Made by a program: the position numbers and the translations under genes. The notes under the pieces are model-generated. The model searched no databases. It was not told the DNA's origin and saw only the letters and a list, made by a program, of their open reading frames with translations. Shown here piece by piece: positions 9,664 through 19,937 of a DNA stretch of 37,485 bases. The stretch's first letter is position 1. Every line of letters starts with the position of its first letter. The stretch is taken from assembly GCF_024105665.1 (NCBI RefSeq), contig NZ_JAAAMK010000018.1, positions 1 through 37,485 on the forward strand, given 5' to 3'. The stretch comes from Aliihoeflea aestuarii (GTDB lineage Bacteria; Pseudomonadota; Alphaproteobacteria; Rhizobiales; Rhizobiaceae).

Positions 9664-9730
9664 ACCTTGAAGCGGCCTGAAAGCTCTCAAAAAAAACCCG
9701 TCAGGCGGCATCACAAACGGACGAACCCGT

Positions 9731-9790
9731 CAGGCGCACACGGCGGAAGGGCTGACGGCGGACCCCGAAGCGGAATTCGTCAGGGACTAG
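9731..9790 (+). pseudogene. Fossil 3' end (20 codons with stop) of a second acyltransferase allele
   Basis: In frame it reads QAHTAEGLTADPEAEFVRD and a TAG stop. The true gene end at 9329-9388 reads QAHTVEGLAADPDAEFVRD and a TAG stop. The 60 bases differ at nine positions, seven of them third codon positions and five of the eight changed codons synonymous. This pattern suggests the divergence arose while both were expressed, selected genes. No matching sequence lies upstream of 9731, so only the tail is present. Confidence 0.7.
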
Positions 9791-9822
9791 CTTGGTTCGG
9801 CGCCGTCCAGCAAGGTGATATG

Positions 9823-9950
9823 GCGAGGAATGGACCCCTGTGAAGAGCACAAGGGTGACGGGATAGATGAATTTGCAAGTCGTCGACGGCGATGGGTTAC
9901 ATTGCCATTACTGCCGTCATGCCTGTGCTCGTCACAGGCATCCATGCCTC
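9823..9950. repeat. Composite palindromic repeat element 3
   Basis: The forward unit at 9823-9861 (CGAGGAATGGA end, core CCTGTGAAGAGCACAAGG, slightly decayed) faces the reverse unit at 9914-9950 (core CCTGTGCTCGTCACAGG, end TCCATGCCTCG). This is the version-B counterpart of element 2. It lies between the fossil acyltransferase tail and the transaldolase terminator. Confidence 0.75.
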
Positions 9951-9974
9951 GACCTTGGCGCGGCCCGAAAGCTC

Positions 9975-9999
9975 AAAAAAAACCCCGCCAGAGCGGGGC
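9975..9999 (-). terminator. Rho-independent terminator of the transaldolase gene
   Basis: CCCCGC (9983-9988) pairs with GCGGGG (9993-9998) around a 4-base loop. On the minus strand it is followed by eight T (complement of 9975-9982). It lies 24 bases past the transaldolase stop. A decayed relative with the same A-tract sits near 9690-9700 in version A. Confidence 0.85.
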
Positions 10000-10022
10000 T
10001 TTCCTTGCAAACGGCCGACCCG

Positions 10023-10676
10023 TCAGCCGATCTTCTGGCCCGTCTTGGCCCAGTCGGCGAGGAAGGATTCCAGCCCCTTGTCCGTCAGCGGGTGCTTGAC
10101 CAGCGCTTTCAGTGTTGCGGGTGGAACGGTGGCGACGTCTGCGCCGATCATGGCGGCAAGCTTGACGTGGTTCACGGTCCGGATCGAAGCTGCAAGAATG
10201 TTCGTCTGGAAATCGTAATTGTCGTAGATCGTGCGGATTTCGGAGATGACTTCCATCCCGTCGGTGCCCATATCGTCGATGCGGCCGATGAAGGGCGAGA
10301 TGTAAGTCGCGCCGGCCTTGGCGGCGAGCAGCGCCTGGTTGGCCGAAAAGCAGAGCGTCACATTGGTCTGGCGGCCATCGCCCGTCAGCGCCTTGCAGGC
10401 CTTGAGGCCGTCCAGCGTCAGCGGCAACTTGATGCAGATATTGTCGGCGATCTTCGACAGGACGTCCGCCTCGCGCATCATCTCGGCATAGTCGACCGCC
10501 GTCACTTCGGCCGAAACGGGGCCGTCGACGATGTCGCAGATTTCCTTGGTGACTTCCTTGATGTCGCGTCCTGCCTTGAGGATCAGCGAGGGATTGGTGG
10601 TCACGCCGTCGAGCAGGCCATACTCGTTGAGTTCGCGGATTTCTGCCACGTCGGCTGTGTCGACGAAGAATTTCAT
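10023..10676 (-). CDS. tal: Small transaldolase / fructose-6-phosphate aldolase family protein
   Basis: Class I Schiff-base aldolase of the MipB/TalC/FSA family, acting in the non-oxidative pentose phosphate pathway. It has 217 aa, typical of the family. The Schiff-base lysine is Lys83 in NICIKLPLT, and GVTTNPSL is the N-terminal signature. The residue corresponding to Gln59 of E. coli FsaA appears to be Glu57 (SAEV), which in this family points to true transaldolase rather than F6P aldolase activity; that is inference from family knowledge. The ATG at 10676 has AAGGAG eight bases upstream; a longer frame to 10727 lacks this. It diverges from priA across 81 bases. Confidence 0.9.
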   Translation of the reverse strand: MKFFVDTADVAEIRELNEYGLLDGVTTNPSLILKAGRDIKEVTKEICDIVDGPVSAEVTAVDYAEMMREADVLSKIADNICIKLPLTLDGLKACKALTGDGRQTNVTLCFSANQALLAAKAGATYISPFIGRIDDMGTDGMEVISEIRTIYDNYDFQTNILAASIRTVNHVKLAAMIGADVATVPPATLKALVKHPLTDKGLESFLADWAKTGQKIG

Positions 10677-10757
10677 TTCGTGCACTCCTTGGTTGGCCAT
10701 CCGGCCATTCGCTTTGGCCCCTTGCACTAGCGCAAGATCGGGGCAAGGTCACGTCCG

Positions 10758-12953
10758 ATGAACCAAGATTCGCTCTCGTCCCTCTTCGACCTGACCGTCG
10801 TGCCGGTGCTGGTGCCTTTGCCGGCGGACCGGCCCTATTCCTATGTGGTGCCGCAGGGAATGAACGTCGAGTCCGGCTCGATCGTGCGCGTGCCGCTCGG
10901 GCCGCGTCAGGTCGCCGGCATCGTGTGGGACGGCGACGGCGGCCGCGTCGATCCGAAGAAGCTGCGCGCGATCGAACAGGTTTTCGACTGCCCGCCGATA
11001 TCCGAGCCTCTGCGCCGATTCGTCGACAAGGTTGCCGCCTATACGCTGTCGCCGCCCGGCATGGTGGCGCGCATGCTGCTTCGTGCGCCCGCCGCATTCG
11101 ATCCCGAACCGATGATCGACGGGCTCGTCCTGTCCGGCCGGCACCCCGACCGGATGACGGAGGCGCGCCGGCGCGTGCTCGAACTTGCGTCGGACGGGCT
11201 TGCCTGGACGCGTTCGGGACTGGCGCGGGCGGCTGGAACGTCGCTGACCGTGATCGACGGGCTGAAGGCGCAAGGCGTGTTCGACGCCGTCGAGATCGCG
11301 CCACGCCCGATCGTCGCCGCTCCCGATCCCGACTACGGCGCGTCCAGCCTCGTCGGCGAGCAGGGGCAGGCGGCCGAACATCTCGTGAAGCGGGTGCGGG
11401 ACGGCGGGTTTTCGACCACCCTTCTCGACGGCGTGACCGGCTCGGGCAAGACCGAGGTCTATTTCGAGGCGATCGCCGAGGCCGTGCGGGCCGGCAGGCA
11501 AGTTCTCGTTCTGGTGCCGGAGATCGCGCTGACGGCAGCGTTTCTCGAACGCTTCCACGACCGGTTCGGGGCGAAGCCTGCGGAATGGCATTCGGACCTC
11601 GCGCCGAAGACGCGCGAGCGGGTCTGGCGGCAGGTGGCCGAGGGGCGCGTGAAGGTCGTCGCGGGCGCGCGTTCGGCGCTGTTTCTTCCGTTCAGGGATC
11701 TGGGGCTCGTCGTCGTCGACGAGGAGCACGACCCGGCCTACAAGCAGGAAGACCGCGTCTTCTACAATGCCCGCGACATGGCGGTGCTGCGCGGGCATAT
11801 CAGCGGATTTCCGGTGGTGCTCGCCTCGGCGACGCCGTCGGTGGAAAGCCGGGTCAACGCCGTTCAGGGCCGCTATGAGCGTGAGGTGCTTTCAGGCCGC
11901 TTCGCCGAGGCCGCGCTTCCCGATATCCGCGCGATCGACATGCGCCGCCATCCGCCCGCGCGGGGCGGCTTCCTGTCGCCGATGCTGATCCAGGCGGCGC
12001 GCAGGGCCGTCGAGCGCGGCGAGCAGGCGCTGTTCTTCCTCAACCGGCGCGGCTATGCGCCGCTGACCTTGTGCCGCGTTTGCGGTCACCGCTTCCAGTG
12101 CCCGTCCTGCTCGAGCTGGCTGGTGGAGCACCGGTTTCGCGGACAATTGATGTGCCATCATTGCGGACATGCCGAGCCAAGGCCCGAAGCCTGCCCGTCC
12201 TGCGGCACGCTCGACCATCTCGTGCCGTGCGGGCCGGGCGTGGAGCGGATCGCCGAGGAAATCGTCTCGCACTTTCCCGACGCGCGCACGATCGTGCTGT
12301 CGTCGGACATGCTGGGCGGGGTCAAGCGCCTTCGGCTCGAACTCGACGCCATCGCCAATGGCGATGCCGACATCGTTATCGGCACGCAGCTTGTCGCCAA
12401 GGGCCACAACTTCCCGAATATGACGCTGGTCGGCGTAATCGACGCGGATCTCGGCCTTGCGAACGGCGATCCGCGGGCGGCCGAGCGGACGTTTCAGCTT
12501 TTAAGCCAGGTGACGGGCCGCGCCGGACGGACCGGCAAGAAGAGCGTCGGACTGTTGCAGACCTACCAGCCCGATCATCCGGTGATGCGGGCGCTCGTTT
12601 CAGGCGATGCGCAGGCGTTCTACGAGCGCGAAGTTGGCGAGCGCGAGCGCGGCCGTCTGCCGCCGTTCGGGCGGCTCGCCGGGATCATCGTCAGCGCCGT
12701 TACGCGAACCGAGGCGGAAAATCATGCGCGCGGATTGCGAAAATCCGCACCGCAGGCTCCCGAGATCATGGTGCTCGGCCCTGCCGAAGCGCCGCTGGCG
12801 CTGATTGCCGGCCGGTATCGCTTCCGCCTGCTGGTGCATGGCGAGCGCCGGGCCGATATTCAGGGCTTTGTCCGCGAAATGCTGACACGGGGACCGAAGG
12901 AACGCGGCTCGGTGCGGGTGAACGTCGATATCGATCCGCAGAGCTTTTTATAG
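10758..12953 (+). CDS. priA: Primosomal protein N' (replication restart helicase PriA)
   Basis: Superfamily 2 DNA helicase that reloads the replisome at stalled forks. It has 731 aa. The N-terminal 3'-DNA-binding domain (VPVLVPLPADRPYSY) is followed by Walker A GVTGSGKTE near residues 224-232 and the DEEH box VVDEEHDPAYKQ near 318-330. A zinc-binding insert has paired cysteines (CRVCGHRFQCPSC, then CHHCGH and CPSCG), and the C-terminal helicase motifs include TGRAGR. Every expected domain is present. The ribosome binding site is weak (AAGG). No terminator follows it; the rhuM-family gene begins 57 bases downstream. Confidence 0.96.
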   Translation: MNQDSLSSLFDLTVVPVLVPLPADRPYSYVVPQGMNVESGSIVRVPLGPRQVAGIVWDGDGGRVDPKKLRAIEQVFDCPPISEPLRRFVDKVAAYTLSPPGMVARMLLRAPAAFDPEPMIDGLVLSGRHPDRMTEARRRVLELASDGLAWTRSGLARAAGTSLTVIDGLKAQGVFDAVEIAPRPIVAAPDPDYGASSLVGEQGQAAEHLVKRVRDGGFSTTLLDGVTGSGKTEVYFEAIAEAVRAGRQVLVLVPEIALTAAFLERFHDRFGAKPAEWHSDLAPKTRERVWRQVAEGRVKVVAGARSALFLPFRDLGLVVVDEEHDPAYKQEDRVFYNARDMAVLRGHISGFPVVLASATPSVESRVNAVQGRYEREVLSGRFAEAALPDIRAIDMRRHPPARGGFLSPMLIQAARRAVERGEQALFFLNRRGYAPLTLCRVCGHRFQCPSCSSWLVEHRFRGQLMCHHCGHAEPRPEACPSCGTLDHLVPCGPGVERIAEEIVSHFPDARTIVLSSDMLGGVKRLRLELDAIANGDADIVIGTQLVAKGHNFPNMTLVGVIDADLGLANGDPRAAERTFQLLSQVTGRAGRTGKKSVGLLQTYQPDHPVMRALVSGDAQAFYEREVGERERGRLPPFGRLAGIIVSAVTRTEAENHARGLRKSAPQAPEIMVLGPAEAPLALIAGRYRFRLLVHGERRADIQGFVREMLTRGPKERGSVRVNVDIDPQSFL

Positions 12954-13010
12954 ACAGACATCTCTATTTGTTCTACTTACGTTCTTGTGCGCAACTACGA
13001 GGCAGGCATA

Positions 13011-14042
13011 ATGGTCATCGGTTCTGAGCCAGTTGAAATTCTTGAAGAAGAGACGACTGGTGATTGGTTCCTGATCTATGAAGCTGCTGGCGGGCTGCGG
13101 CTTGATGTTCGCTACGAGGGCGAAACTCTTTGGATGACGCAGGCGCAAATCGCGCAACTTTTTGGACGCGATCAGTCGGTCATATCGCGCCATATTCAGA
13201 ACGTAGTAGATGAAGGCGAACTGGATGCCCCGAGCAATATGCAAAAAATGCATAATGCTCGCTCAGCAAAGCCTGTAACGCTTTACACTCTCGATATGGT
13301 CATTTCGGTTGGTTATCGCGTGTCATCGACGCAAGCGACCATCTTTCGCCGCTGGGCAACCGGAATTCTTGTTCAGTTTGCAAGAAGCGGGTTTGTGATC
13401 GACAGGCAGCGCTTAAAACAACCGGAGAACGCAGGTCGCATAGCAGAGCTTCGTGAGATTGTTCGCGAACTTCGTGCGGATGAGGCCAATGTCTATCGCG
13501 AACTACGCGCCATTTGCGCGATGTGCCAGGACTATGACCCATCGATGTCAACGGCGCGCGAATTTTATCAGCGCGTGCAAGCCAAGCTTGTCTATGCAGT
13601 GACATCGCATACGCCTTCAGAAATCATCCTGGAGCGCTCCGATCTAGAAAAGCCAAATATGGGTTTGGAGAACTGGAGCGGATCGCAGCCGCGAAAGCAG
13701 GATGTCGCCGTATCCAAGAACTATCTTTCGGAGCGCGAATTAAAGGAACTCAACCGTCTGACCGTCATCCTTCTCGATATTTTCGAGGATCAACTGGATT
13801 TGGGACGACTGGTCATCATGGATGATGCGAGCCGGCTGCTTGATGATCAATTGGCAAGTCTCGGGCGCGTGGTTTTGCGCAGCGGCGGGTCCGTACGTGC
13901 GGCTGACGCGAGAAAACATGTCGAACATCTCTATTCCCGGTTCGATGAATTGCGTCGTCAAGAGCGGCGAGCGGTAGCCGACGAGAGTATTGCAAACCTC
14001 GCCAGGGAGGCGCGGACGTTGCCGAAGGTACGGAAGAAGTGA
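13011..14042 (+). CDS. rhuM: RhuM family protein (COG3943)
   Basis: A 343-aa protein of the RhuM family, named after a Salmonella SPI-3 gene. Homologs are scattered through mobile and defence-associated loci, often near or inside type I restriction-modification operons, but the molecular function is unestablished. The N-terminal part has a helix-turn-helix-like segment (MTQAQIAQLFGRDQSVISRH) followed by TLDMVISVGYRV and FRRWAT, all typical. The middle contains VQAKLVYAVTSHTPSEII and NMGLENW; the C-terminus is charged and helical. The ATG at 13011 has GAGGCAGG upstream; a GTG at 12987 is an alternative. Base and codon use are visibly more AT-rich than in priA or the atp genes, which suggests acquisition by transfer. 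Confidence 0.85.
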   Translation: MVIGSEPVEILEEETTGDWFLIYEAAGGLRLDVRYEGETLWMTQAQIAQLFGRDQSVISRHIQNVVDEGELDAPSNMQKMHNARSAKPVTLYTLDMVISVGYRVSSTQATIFRRWATGILVQFARSGFVIDRQRLKQPENAGRIAELREIVRELRADEANVYRELRAICAMCQDYDPSMSTAREFYQRVQAKLVYAVTSHTPSEIILERSDLEKPNMGLENWSGSQPRKQDVAVSKNYLSERELKELNRLTVILLDIFEDQLDLGRLVIMDDASRLLDDQLASLGRVVLRSGGSVRAADARKHVEHLYSRFDELRRQERRAVADESIANLAREARTLPKVRKK

Positions 14043-14093
14043 TAGCGGTCCGCATCCATTATGGATTCGTGATGTTCTGAGCGGGGGCGTTGG

Positions 14094-14489
14094 ATGGAAC
14101 TCTCATTTCCGTGGCCGTATTCGCAGGGCGAGTGGCTGGCGTGGTCTTCGGCGGCGGTGACCGTCCTGTTCGGGCTGATGACGCTGTTCGCGCCGCGCCT
14201 GTCTTTGCGCATCCTTCGCCTCCAGACGGCGCCCGATCATCCCGAGGCGCTGGCGGAGGCGCGGGCGACCATGTCCGGTTTCTATCTCGGCCTCGGTCTT
14301 TGCTGCATCCTGCTTGCCCAGCCGCTGCTTTATCTGACGCTCGGCGCGTCATGGGCGCTGACGGCGTTCGGGCGCGTCGTCTCGATGCTGTCGGATCGCG
14401 GCAATACGCCCTATAACTGGGTGGCGCTGATCGTCGAGATCGTGCTGGCCGGCCTGCCTTTGGGCTTCGCGCTCGGCTTCGCCGTCTGA
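14094..14489 (+). CDS. Small inner-membrane protein, DUF4345-like
   Basis: A 131-aa hydrophobic protein with about four predicted membrane spans: WSSAAVTVLFGLMTLFA, GFYLGLGLCCILLAQPLLYL, a region around LTLGASWALTAFGRVVSML, and WVALIVEIVLAGLPLGFALG. The GRVVS turn and the C-terminal Glu in the last span resemble DUF4345-type proteins, but I hold this family name loosely. The ATG has a purine-rich GCGGGGG upstream. It sits between the inserted rhuM gene and the ATP synthase operon, transcribed in the same direction, with 211 bases before atpH. No function is assigned. Confidence 0.65.
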   Translation: MELSFPWPYSQGEWLAWSSAAVTVLFGLMTLFAPRLSLRILRLQTAPDHPEALAEARATMSGFYLGLGLCCILLAQPLLYLTLGASWALTAFGRVVSMLSDRGNTPYNWVALIVEIVLAGLPLGFALGFAV

Positions 14490-14700
14490 TCGTCAGGGCT
14501 GCGACAAAACGGACAAAAACCCCGCCGCAAGGCGTGTTGCGAGTCCCGAATGCCTGTGCTAGACGGCAATCGACTTTTGACCGGGGGATGCGGCCAGGCT
14601 GCTCGTCCGGGGGAATTTTTCAACGAGGTCAGGGATTTAGCCGGTCGATCGCGCCGGTGCTCGAATTCGCTGCCTTCCAGATGAAGAGAAAACACGGTTC

Positions 14701-15261
14701 GTGGCACAGTCTGGCTCGATGATCACAGGTGTTTCGGAGCGCTATGCGCGCTCGCTGTTCGAACTGGCGAGGGATGAAGACGCCCTGGCTGCAACGGAGG
14801 CCGATCTTGGCCGTTTCGCCGAACTTCTCGATGGAAGCGAGGATCTGAAGCGGCTCATTTCGAGCCCGGTCTTCTCGGCAGACGATCAATTCCGCGCGGT
14901 TTCGGTCATCCTCGACAAAGCGGGCTTCAAGGGGCTCGTCGCCAATTTCCTGCGCGTCGTCGCGCAGAACCGACGTCTCTTCGCGGTTCCCGGTATCATC
15001 GAAGCGTTCCGCCGCATCGCCGCCGAAGCGCGCGGTGAGGTCTCTGCCGATGTCGTTTCCGCGCACGCGCTTTCCGCGGCGCAGGAAAAGGAACTCAAAG
15101 CGGCGCTGAAAGGTGTCGTCGGCAAGGACGTGGCTTTCAATCTCACGGTCGATCCCTCGATCCTCGGCGGCCTCGTCGTCAGGGTCGGATCGCGCCAGAT
15201 CGATACGTCGCTCAAGACAAAACTCAATTCGCTCAAGCTTGCACTGAAAGAGGTCGGCTGA
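14701..15261 (+). CDS. atpH: ATP synthase F1 subunit delta
   Basis: Subunit of the peripheral stalk that ties F1 to the b subunits of F0. It has 186 aa, typical for alphaproteobacteria. The start is GTG; the N-terminus ([22 protein letters not shown]) aligns with other alphaproteobacterial deltas, which supports the GTG over the ATG at 14719. The C-terminal signature [21 protein letters not shown] is clear. It is the first gene of the F1 operon; the 211-base upstream gap should hold the promoter, with TTGACC near 14576 a possible -35 box. Its stop overlaps the atpA start by one base. Confidence 0.95.
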   Translation: MAQSGSMITGVSERYARSLFELARDEDALAATEADLGRFAELLDGSEDLKRLISSPVFSADDQFRAVSVILDKAGFKGLVANFLRVVAQNRRLFAVPGIIEAFRRIAAEARGEVSADVVSAHALSAAQEKELKAALKGVVGKDVAFNLTVDPSILGGLVVRVGSRQIDTSLKTKLNSLKLALKEVG

Positions 15262-16790
15262 TGGACATCCGCGCCGCGGAAATTTCCGCAATTCTCAAGG
15301 ACCAGATCAAGAATTTCGGCCGTGAGGCCGAGGTCTCCGAGGTCGGTCAGGTTCTCTCCGTCGGCGACGGCATTGCGCGCGTCTACGGCCTCGACAACGT
15401 CCAGGCGGGCGAGATGGTCGAGTTCCCGGGCGGCATTCGCGGCATGGCGCTCAACCTCGAAGCCGACAATGTCGGCGTCGTCATCTTCGGTGCCGACCGC
15501 GACATCAAGGAAGGCGACACCGTCAAGCGCACCGGCGCGATCGTGGACGTTCCGGTCGGTCCGGGCCTGCTTGGCCGCGTGGTCGACGCTCTCGGTAACC
15601 CGATTGACGGCAAGGGCCCGATCGATGCCGTCGAGCGCAAGCGCGTCGACGTCAAGGCACCCGGCATCATTCCCCGCAAGTCGGTCCATGAGCCGATGTC
15701 GACCGGCCTCAAGGCCATCGACGCCCTGATCCCGGTCGGCCGCGGCCAGCGCGAACTGGTCATCGGCGATCGCCAGACCGGCAAGACCGCGATCATTCTC
15801 GACACCTTCCTCAACCAGAAGCCGCTCAATGACGGCGACGACGAGAGCCAGAAGCTCTATTGCGTCTATGTCGCCGTCGGTCAGAAGCGTTCGACCGTCG
15901 CGCAGCTCGTCAAGGTTCTCGAAGAACGCGGCGCGATGGACTATTCGATCGTCATCGCGGCGACCGCTTCGGACCCGGCTCCTATGCAGTATCTGGCGCC
16001 GTTCGCCGGCTGCACCATGGCCGAATATTTCCGCGACAATGGCAAGCATGCGCTGATCGCCTATGACGATCTGTCCAAGCAGGCCGTCGCCTACCGCCAG
16101 ATGTCGCTTCTTCTGCGCCGCCCGCCCGGCCGCGAAGCCTATCCTGGCGACGTCTTCTACCTGCACTCGCGTCTTCTCGAGCGCGCCGCCAAGCTCAACG
16201 ACGAGCTCGGTGCCGGTTCGCTCACCGCTCTGCCGGTCATCGAAACGCAGGCCAACGACGTGTCGGCCTACATCCCGACAAACGTGATCTCGATCACCGA
16301 CGGCCAGATCTTCCTCGAAACCAATTTGTTCTTCCAGGGCATCCGCCCGGCCGTGAACGTCGGTCTGTCGGTGTCGCGCGTCGGCTCGGCCGCTCAGGTC
16401 AAGGCGATGAAGCAGGTCGCCGGCTCGATCAAGGGCGAGCTCGCCCAGTATCGCGAGATGGCCGCGTTCGCGCAGTTCGGCTCGGACCTCGACGCCTCAA
16501 CGCAGCGCCTCCTCAACCGCGGCGCGCGCCTGACGGAGCTTTTGAAGCAGCCGCAGTTTTCGCCGCTGAAGACCGAAGAGCAGGTCGCGGTGATCTTCGC
16601 CGGCGTCAACGGCTATCTCGACAAGCTCGCGCTCGCCGATGTCGGCAAGTTCGAGCAGGGCCTGCTGGCGCATATGCGCTCCGAAGGTAAGGGCGTGCTC
16701 GACCAGATCCGCAAGGAAAAGGCGCTGTCCGACGATCTGCGTGGCAAGCTTAAGGGCGAGATCGACAAGTTCGCGAAGAACTTCGCCTGA
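15261..16790 (+). CDS. atpA: ATP synthase F1 subunit alpha
   Basis: Non-catalytic nucleotide-binding subunit of F1. It has 509 aa, full length. The P-loop GDRQTGKTA is near residue 170. The N-terminal beta-barrel, nucleotide-binding and C-terminal helical domains are all recognisable, and the signature [17 protein letters not shown] is present. It overlaps atpH by one base (TGATG), so translation is coupled. atpG follows after 30 bases. Confidence 0.98.
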   Translation: MDIRAAEISAILKDQIKNFGREAEVSEVGQVLSVGDGIARVYGLDNVQAGEMVEFPGGIRGMALNLEADNVGVVIFGADRDIKEGDTVKRTGAIVDVPVGPGLLGRVVDALGNPIDGKGPIDAVERKRVDVKAPGIIPRKSVHEPMSTGLKAIDALIPVGRGQRELVIGDRQTGKTAIILDTFLNQKPLNDGDDESQKLYCVYVAVGQKRSTVAQLVKVLEERGAMDYSIVIAATASDPAPMQYLAPFAGCTMAEYFRDNGKHALIAYDDLSKQAVAYRQMSLLLRRPPGREAYPGDVFYLHSRLLERAAKLNDELGAGSLTALPVIETQANDVSAYIPTNVISITDGQIFLETNLFFQGIRPAVNVGLSVSRVGSAAQVKAMKQVAGSIKGELAQYREMAAFAQFGSDLDASTQRLLNRGARLTELLKQPQFSPLKTEEQVAVIFAGVNGYLDKLALADVGKFEQGLLAHMRSEGKGVLDQIRKEKALSDDLRGKLKGEIDKFAKNFA

Positions 16791-16820
16791 GGCCTTTGAC
16801 GAGAAAGCAGAGATTGCCGC

Positions 16821-17705
16821 ATGGCTTCACTGAAAGACCTTCGTAACCGCATCGCCTCGGTCAAGGCGACGCAGAAAATCACCAAGGCGATGCAGATGGT
16901 CGCCGCGGCGAAGCTGCGTCGTGCCCAGGAGGCCGCCGAGGCCGCGCGCCCCTATTCGGAGCGCATGGCCGCGGTTCTGGCCAACATCGCCGGCGCGGTC
17001 GATGCCGTCGACGCACCGCCGCTGATGACCGGTACGGGCAAGGACGACGTGCATCTGCTCGTTGTCGCGACGGCCGAGCGTGGTCTGTGCGGCGGCTTCA
17101 ACTCGCAGATCGCGCGTCTGGCGCGCGAGCATGCGCGCAAGCTTCTGGCTGAAGGCAAGACGGTCAAAATCATCACGGTCGGCAAGAAGGGTTACGACAT
17201 CCTGCGCCGCGACTATGCGAGCCTGATCGTTGAGCGTATCGAACTGCGTGACGTGAAGCAGGTCGGTTTCACGAATGCCGACCAGATCGCACGCAAGGTG
17301 ATCCAGCTCTTCAATCAGGGCGAGTTCGACGTCGCGACTTTGTTCTATTCGCAGTTCAAGTCGGTCATCAGCCAGATTCCGACGGCACAGCAGATCATTC
17401 CGGCGTCCGCACCGCTCGTGGATGCGGCCGAAGAGACCTCCGGCAATACGCCCGTCTACGAGTACGAGCCGGATGCCAGCGAAATCCTCGGCGACCTCAT
17501 CCCGCGCAATATCTCGATCCAGATATTCCGCGCGCTGCTCGAAAACGCGGCCGGCGAGATGGGTGCCAAGATGTCGGCGATGGACAGCGCCACGCGCAAT
17601 GCCGGCGACATGATCAACAAGCTTTCGATCACCTACAACCGTCAGCGCCAGGCGCAGATCACCAAGGAACTGATCGAAATCATTTCCGGCGCGGAAGCGC
17701 TGTAA
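16821..17705 (+). CDS. atpG: ATP synthase F1 subunit gamma
   Basis: Central rotor shaft of F1. It has 294 aa. The N-terminal coiled-coil helix ([20 protein letters not shown]) and the C-terminal helix with the signature [20 protein letters not shown] are complete. It lies between atpA and atpD with gaps of 30 and 46 bases; an AGAG-type ribosome binding site precedes the ATG. Confidence 0.97.
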   Translation: MASLKDLRNRIASVKATQKITKAMQMVAAAKLRRAQEAAEAARPYSERMAAVLANIAGAVDAVDAPPLMTGTGKDDVHLLVVATAERGLCGGFNSQIARLAREHARKLLAEGKTVKIITVGKKGYDILRRDYASLIVERIELRDVKQVGFTNADQIARKVIQLFNQGEFDVATLFYSQFKSVISQIPTAQQIIPASAPLVDAAEETSGNTPVYEYEPDASEILGDLIPRNISIQIFRALLENAAGEMGAKMSAMDSATRNAGDMINKLSITYNRQRQAQITKELIEIISGAEAL

Positions 17706-17733
17706 TCGACTTGGCGCACCTGCTGCGCCGTGA

Positions 17734-19227
<1,494 letters not shown>

Positions 19228-19263
19228 TCCATGAGCGCACGCATCCTTCGACCGGAGGACGCC

Positions 19264-19428
19264 GTGAACGAAAATTGTCCGTGGTCGGGAAAGCCGATCG
19301 CGGACGATTCGCTGACCCTCTACAGGGGCGCGGTCGTCGGGTTCTGTAATCCCGGCTGCCGCGATAAGTTCGAGAAAGCCGTAGCCGACTTCGACGCGGC
19401 GCTTTCAAGGCAGGGTAACAATGGCTGA
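19264..19428 (+). CDS. Small Cys-rich YHS/TRASH-like protein within the atp operon
   Basis: About 54 aa with the pattern CPWSGKPIADD ... YRGAVVGFCNPGCRDKFEKA. The first Cys, the later Cys-x3-Cys and the aromatic-rich core resemble the treble-clef YHS/TRASH domains that bind metals. Relatives in Rhizobiales are sometimes annotated as glutathione S-transferase, which the length rules out. The GTG at 19264 has a perfect GGAGG five bases upstream; an ATG at 19231, four bases after atpD, would add 11 residues but has a poor ribosome binding site. The last 8 bases overlap atpC, so it is part of the operon. A role in metal binding is inferred; nothing ties it to ATP synthase except location. Confidence 0.75.
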   Translation: MNENCPWSGKPIADDSLTLYRGAVVGFCNPGCRDKFEKAVADFDAALSRQGNNG

Positions 19429-19819
19429 TCGCTTCAAATTCGAACTCGTTTCGCCGGAACGCTTGCTCGTTTCCGAGGAAGTCGAGGCCGTCGTGATCCC
19501 GGGCTCCGAGGGCGAGTTCACGGTCATGGCCAACCATGCGCCGTTCATGACGACCGTCAAGCCGGGTGTCGTGCGAGTGCAGTTCGGCGGCGGACGGGAA
19601 GACAGATATGTCGTGTTCGGCGGCTTTGCGGACGTTCTGCCGGAAGGCTGCACGCTGCTGGCCGAATCCTCCGTAGCGGTTGCGGAACTGGACAAGGCCG
19701 ATATCCAGCAGCGCATCCAGGACGCGCGCGAGGATCTCGACGACGCCAAGGACGATGAAGGCCGCTCAAAGGCCGAGCAGCTCATCGCGCAGCTTTCGAC
19801 GCTGCACGACGCCGTTTAA
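19421..19819 (+). CDS. atpC: ATP synthase F1 subunit epsilon
   Basis: Epsilon subunit, which couples the gamma shaft to the c-ring and inhibits ATP hydrolysis. It has 132 aa. The N-terminal beta-sandwich is clear (FELVSPERLLVSEEVEAVVIPGSEGEFTV is split here as FELVSPERLL and PGSEGEFTVMANHAP). The C-terminal helical part is rich in acidic residues (DAREDLDDAKDDEG). The first 8 bases overlap the small Cys-rich gene. A strong terminator 20 bases downstream closes the operon. The F0 genes are absent, as expected where F1 and F0 are in separate operons. Confidence 0.94.
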   Translation: MADRFKFELVSPERLLVSEEVEAVVIPGSEGEFTVMANHAPFMTTVKPGVVRVQFGGGREDRYVVFGGFADVLPEGCTLLAESSVAVAELDKADIQQRIQDAREDLDDAKDDEGRSKAEQLIAQLSTLHDAV

Positions 19820-19839
19820 GCAAAATTCTGAATTCGATG

Positions 19840-19873
19840 ATGGCGGGCATTGCCCGCCATTTTTGTTTGTTTG
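19840..19873 (+). terminator. Rho-independent terminator of the atp operon
   Basis: ATGGCGGGCA (19840-19849) pairs with TGCCCGCCAT (19851-19860), a 10-bp GC-rich stem, followed by TTTTGTTTGTTT. It lies 20 bases after the atpC stop. Confidence 0.9.
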
Positions 19874-19937
19874 GTTGCAGGGTGAAGCCCTTGCAGCCGT
19901 TGGCGAGCTATCGACGCTTTTTATCAGGTCGGACTGT

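Larger units (their letters stand above)
9329..10025. repeat. Two diverged tandem versions of the acyltransferase-transaldolase intergenic region
   Basis: Version A (9329-9732) runs from the last 20 codons of the acyltransferase through a palindromic element and an A-tract to a fossil of the transaldolase stop region (AAACGGACGAACCCGTCAG). Version B (9731-10025) repeats the same order: a diverged acyltransferase tail, a palindromic element, the A-tract and AAACGGCCGACCCGTCAG at the real transaldolase stop. The joint is the shared CAG at 9731-9733. The copies are clearly homologous but differ at many positions, and version A has about 100 extra bases in the middle. Confidence 0.7.

Noticed and set aside
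9601-9843. Short frame reading MPVLVTGIHAST
   Set aside because: This is the translated palindromic repeat, a recurrent false gene in Rhizobiales; the frame also crosses the recombined joint and the fossil tail.
9389-10022. CRISPR array suggested by repeated palindromes
   Set aside because: The units alternate in orientation, vary in spacing and sequence, and there are no cas genes; they are dispersed palindromic elements.
14053-14066. ATCCAT-T-ATGGAT palindrome after rhuM as an element end
   Set aside because: Short, with no matching sequence before rhuM, so it does not support a transposon boundary.
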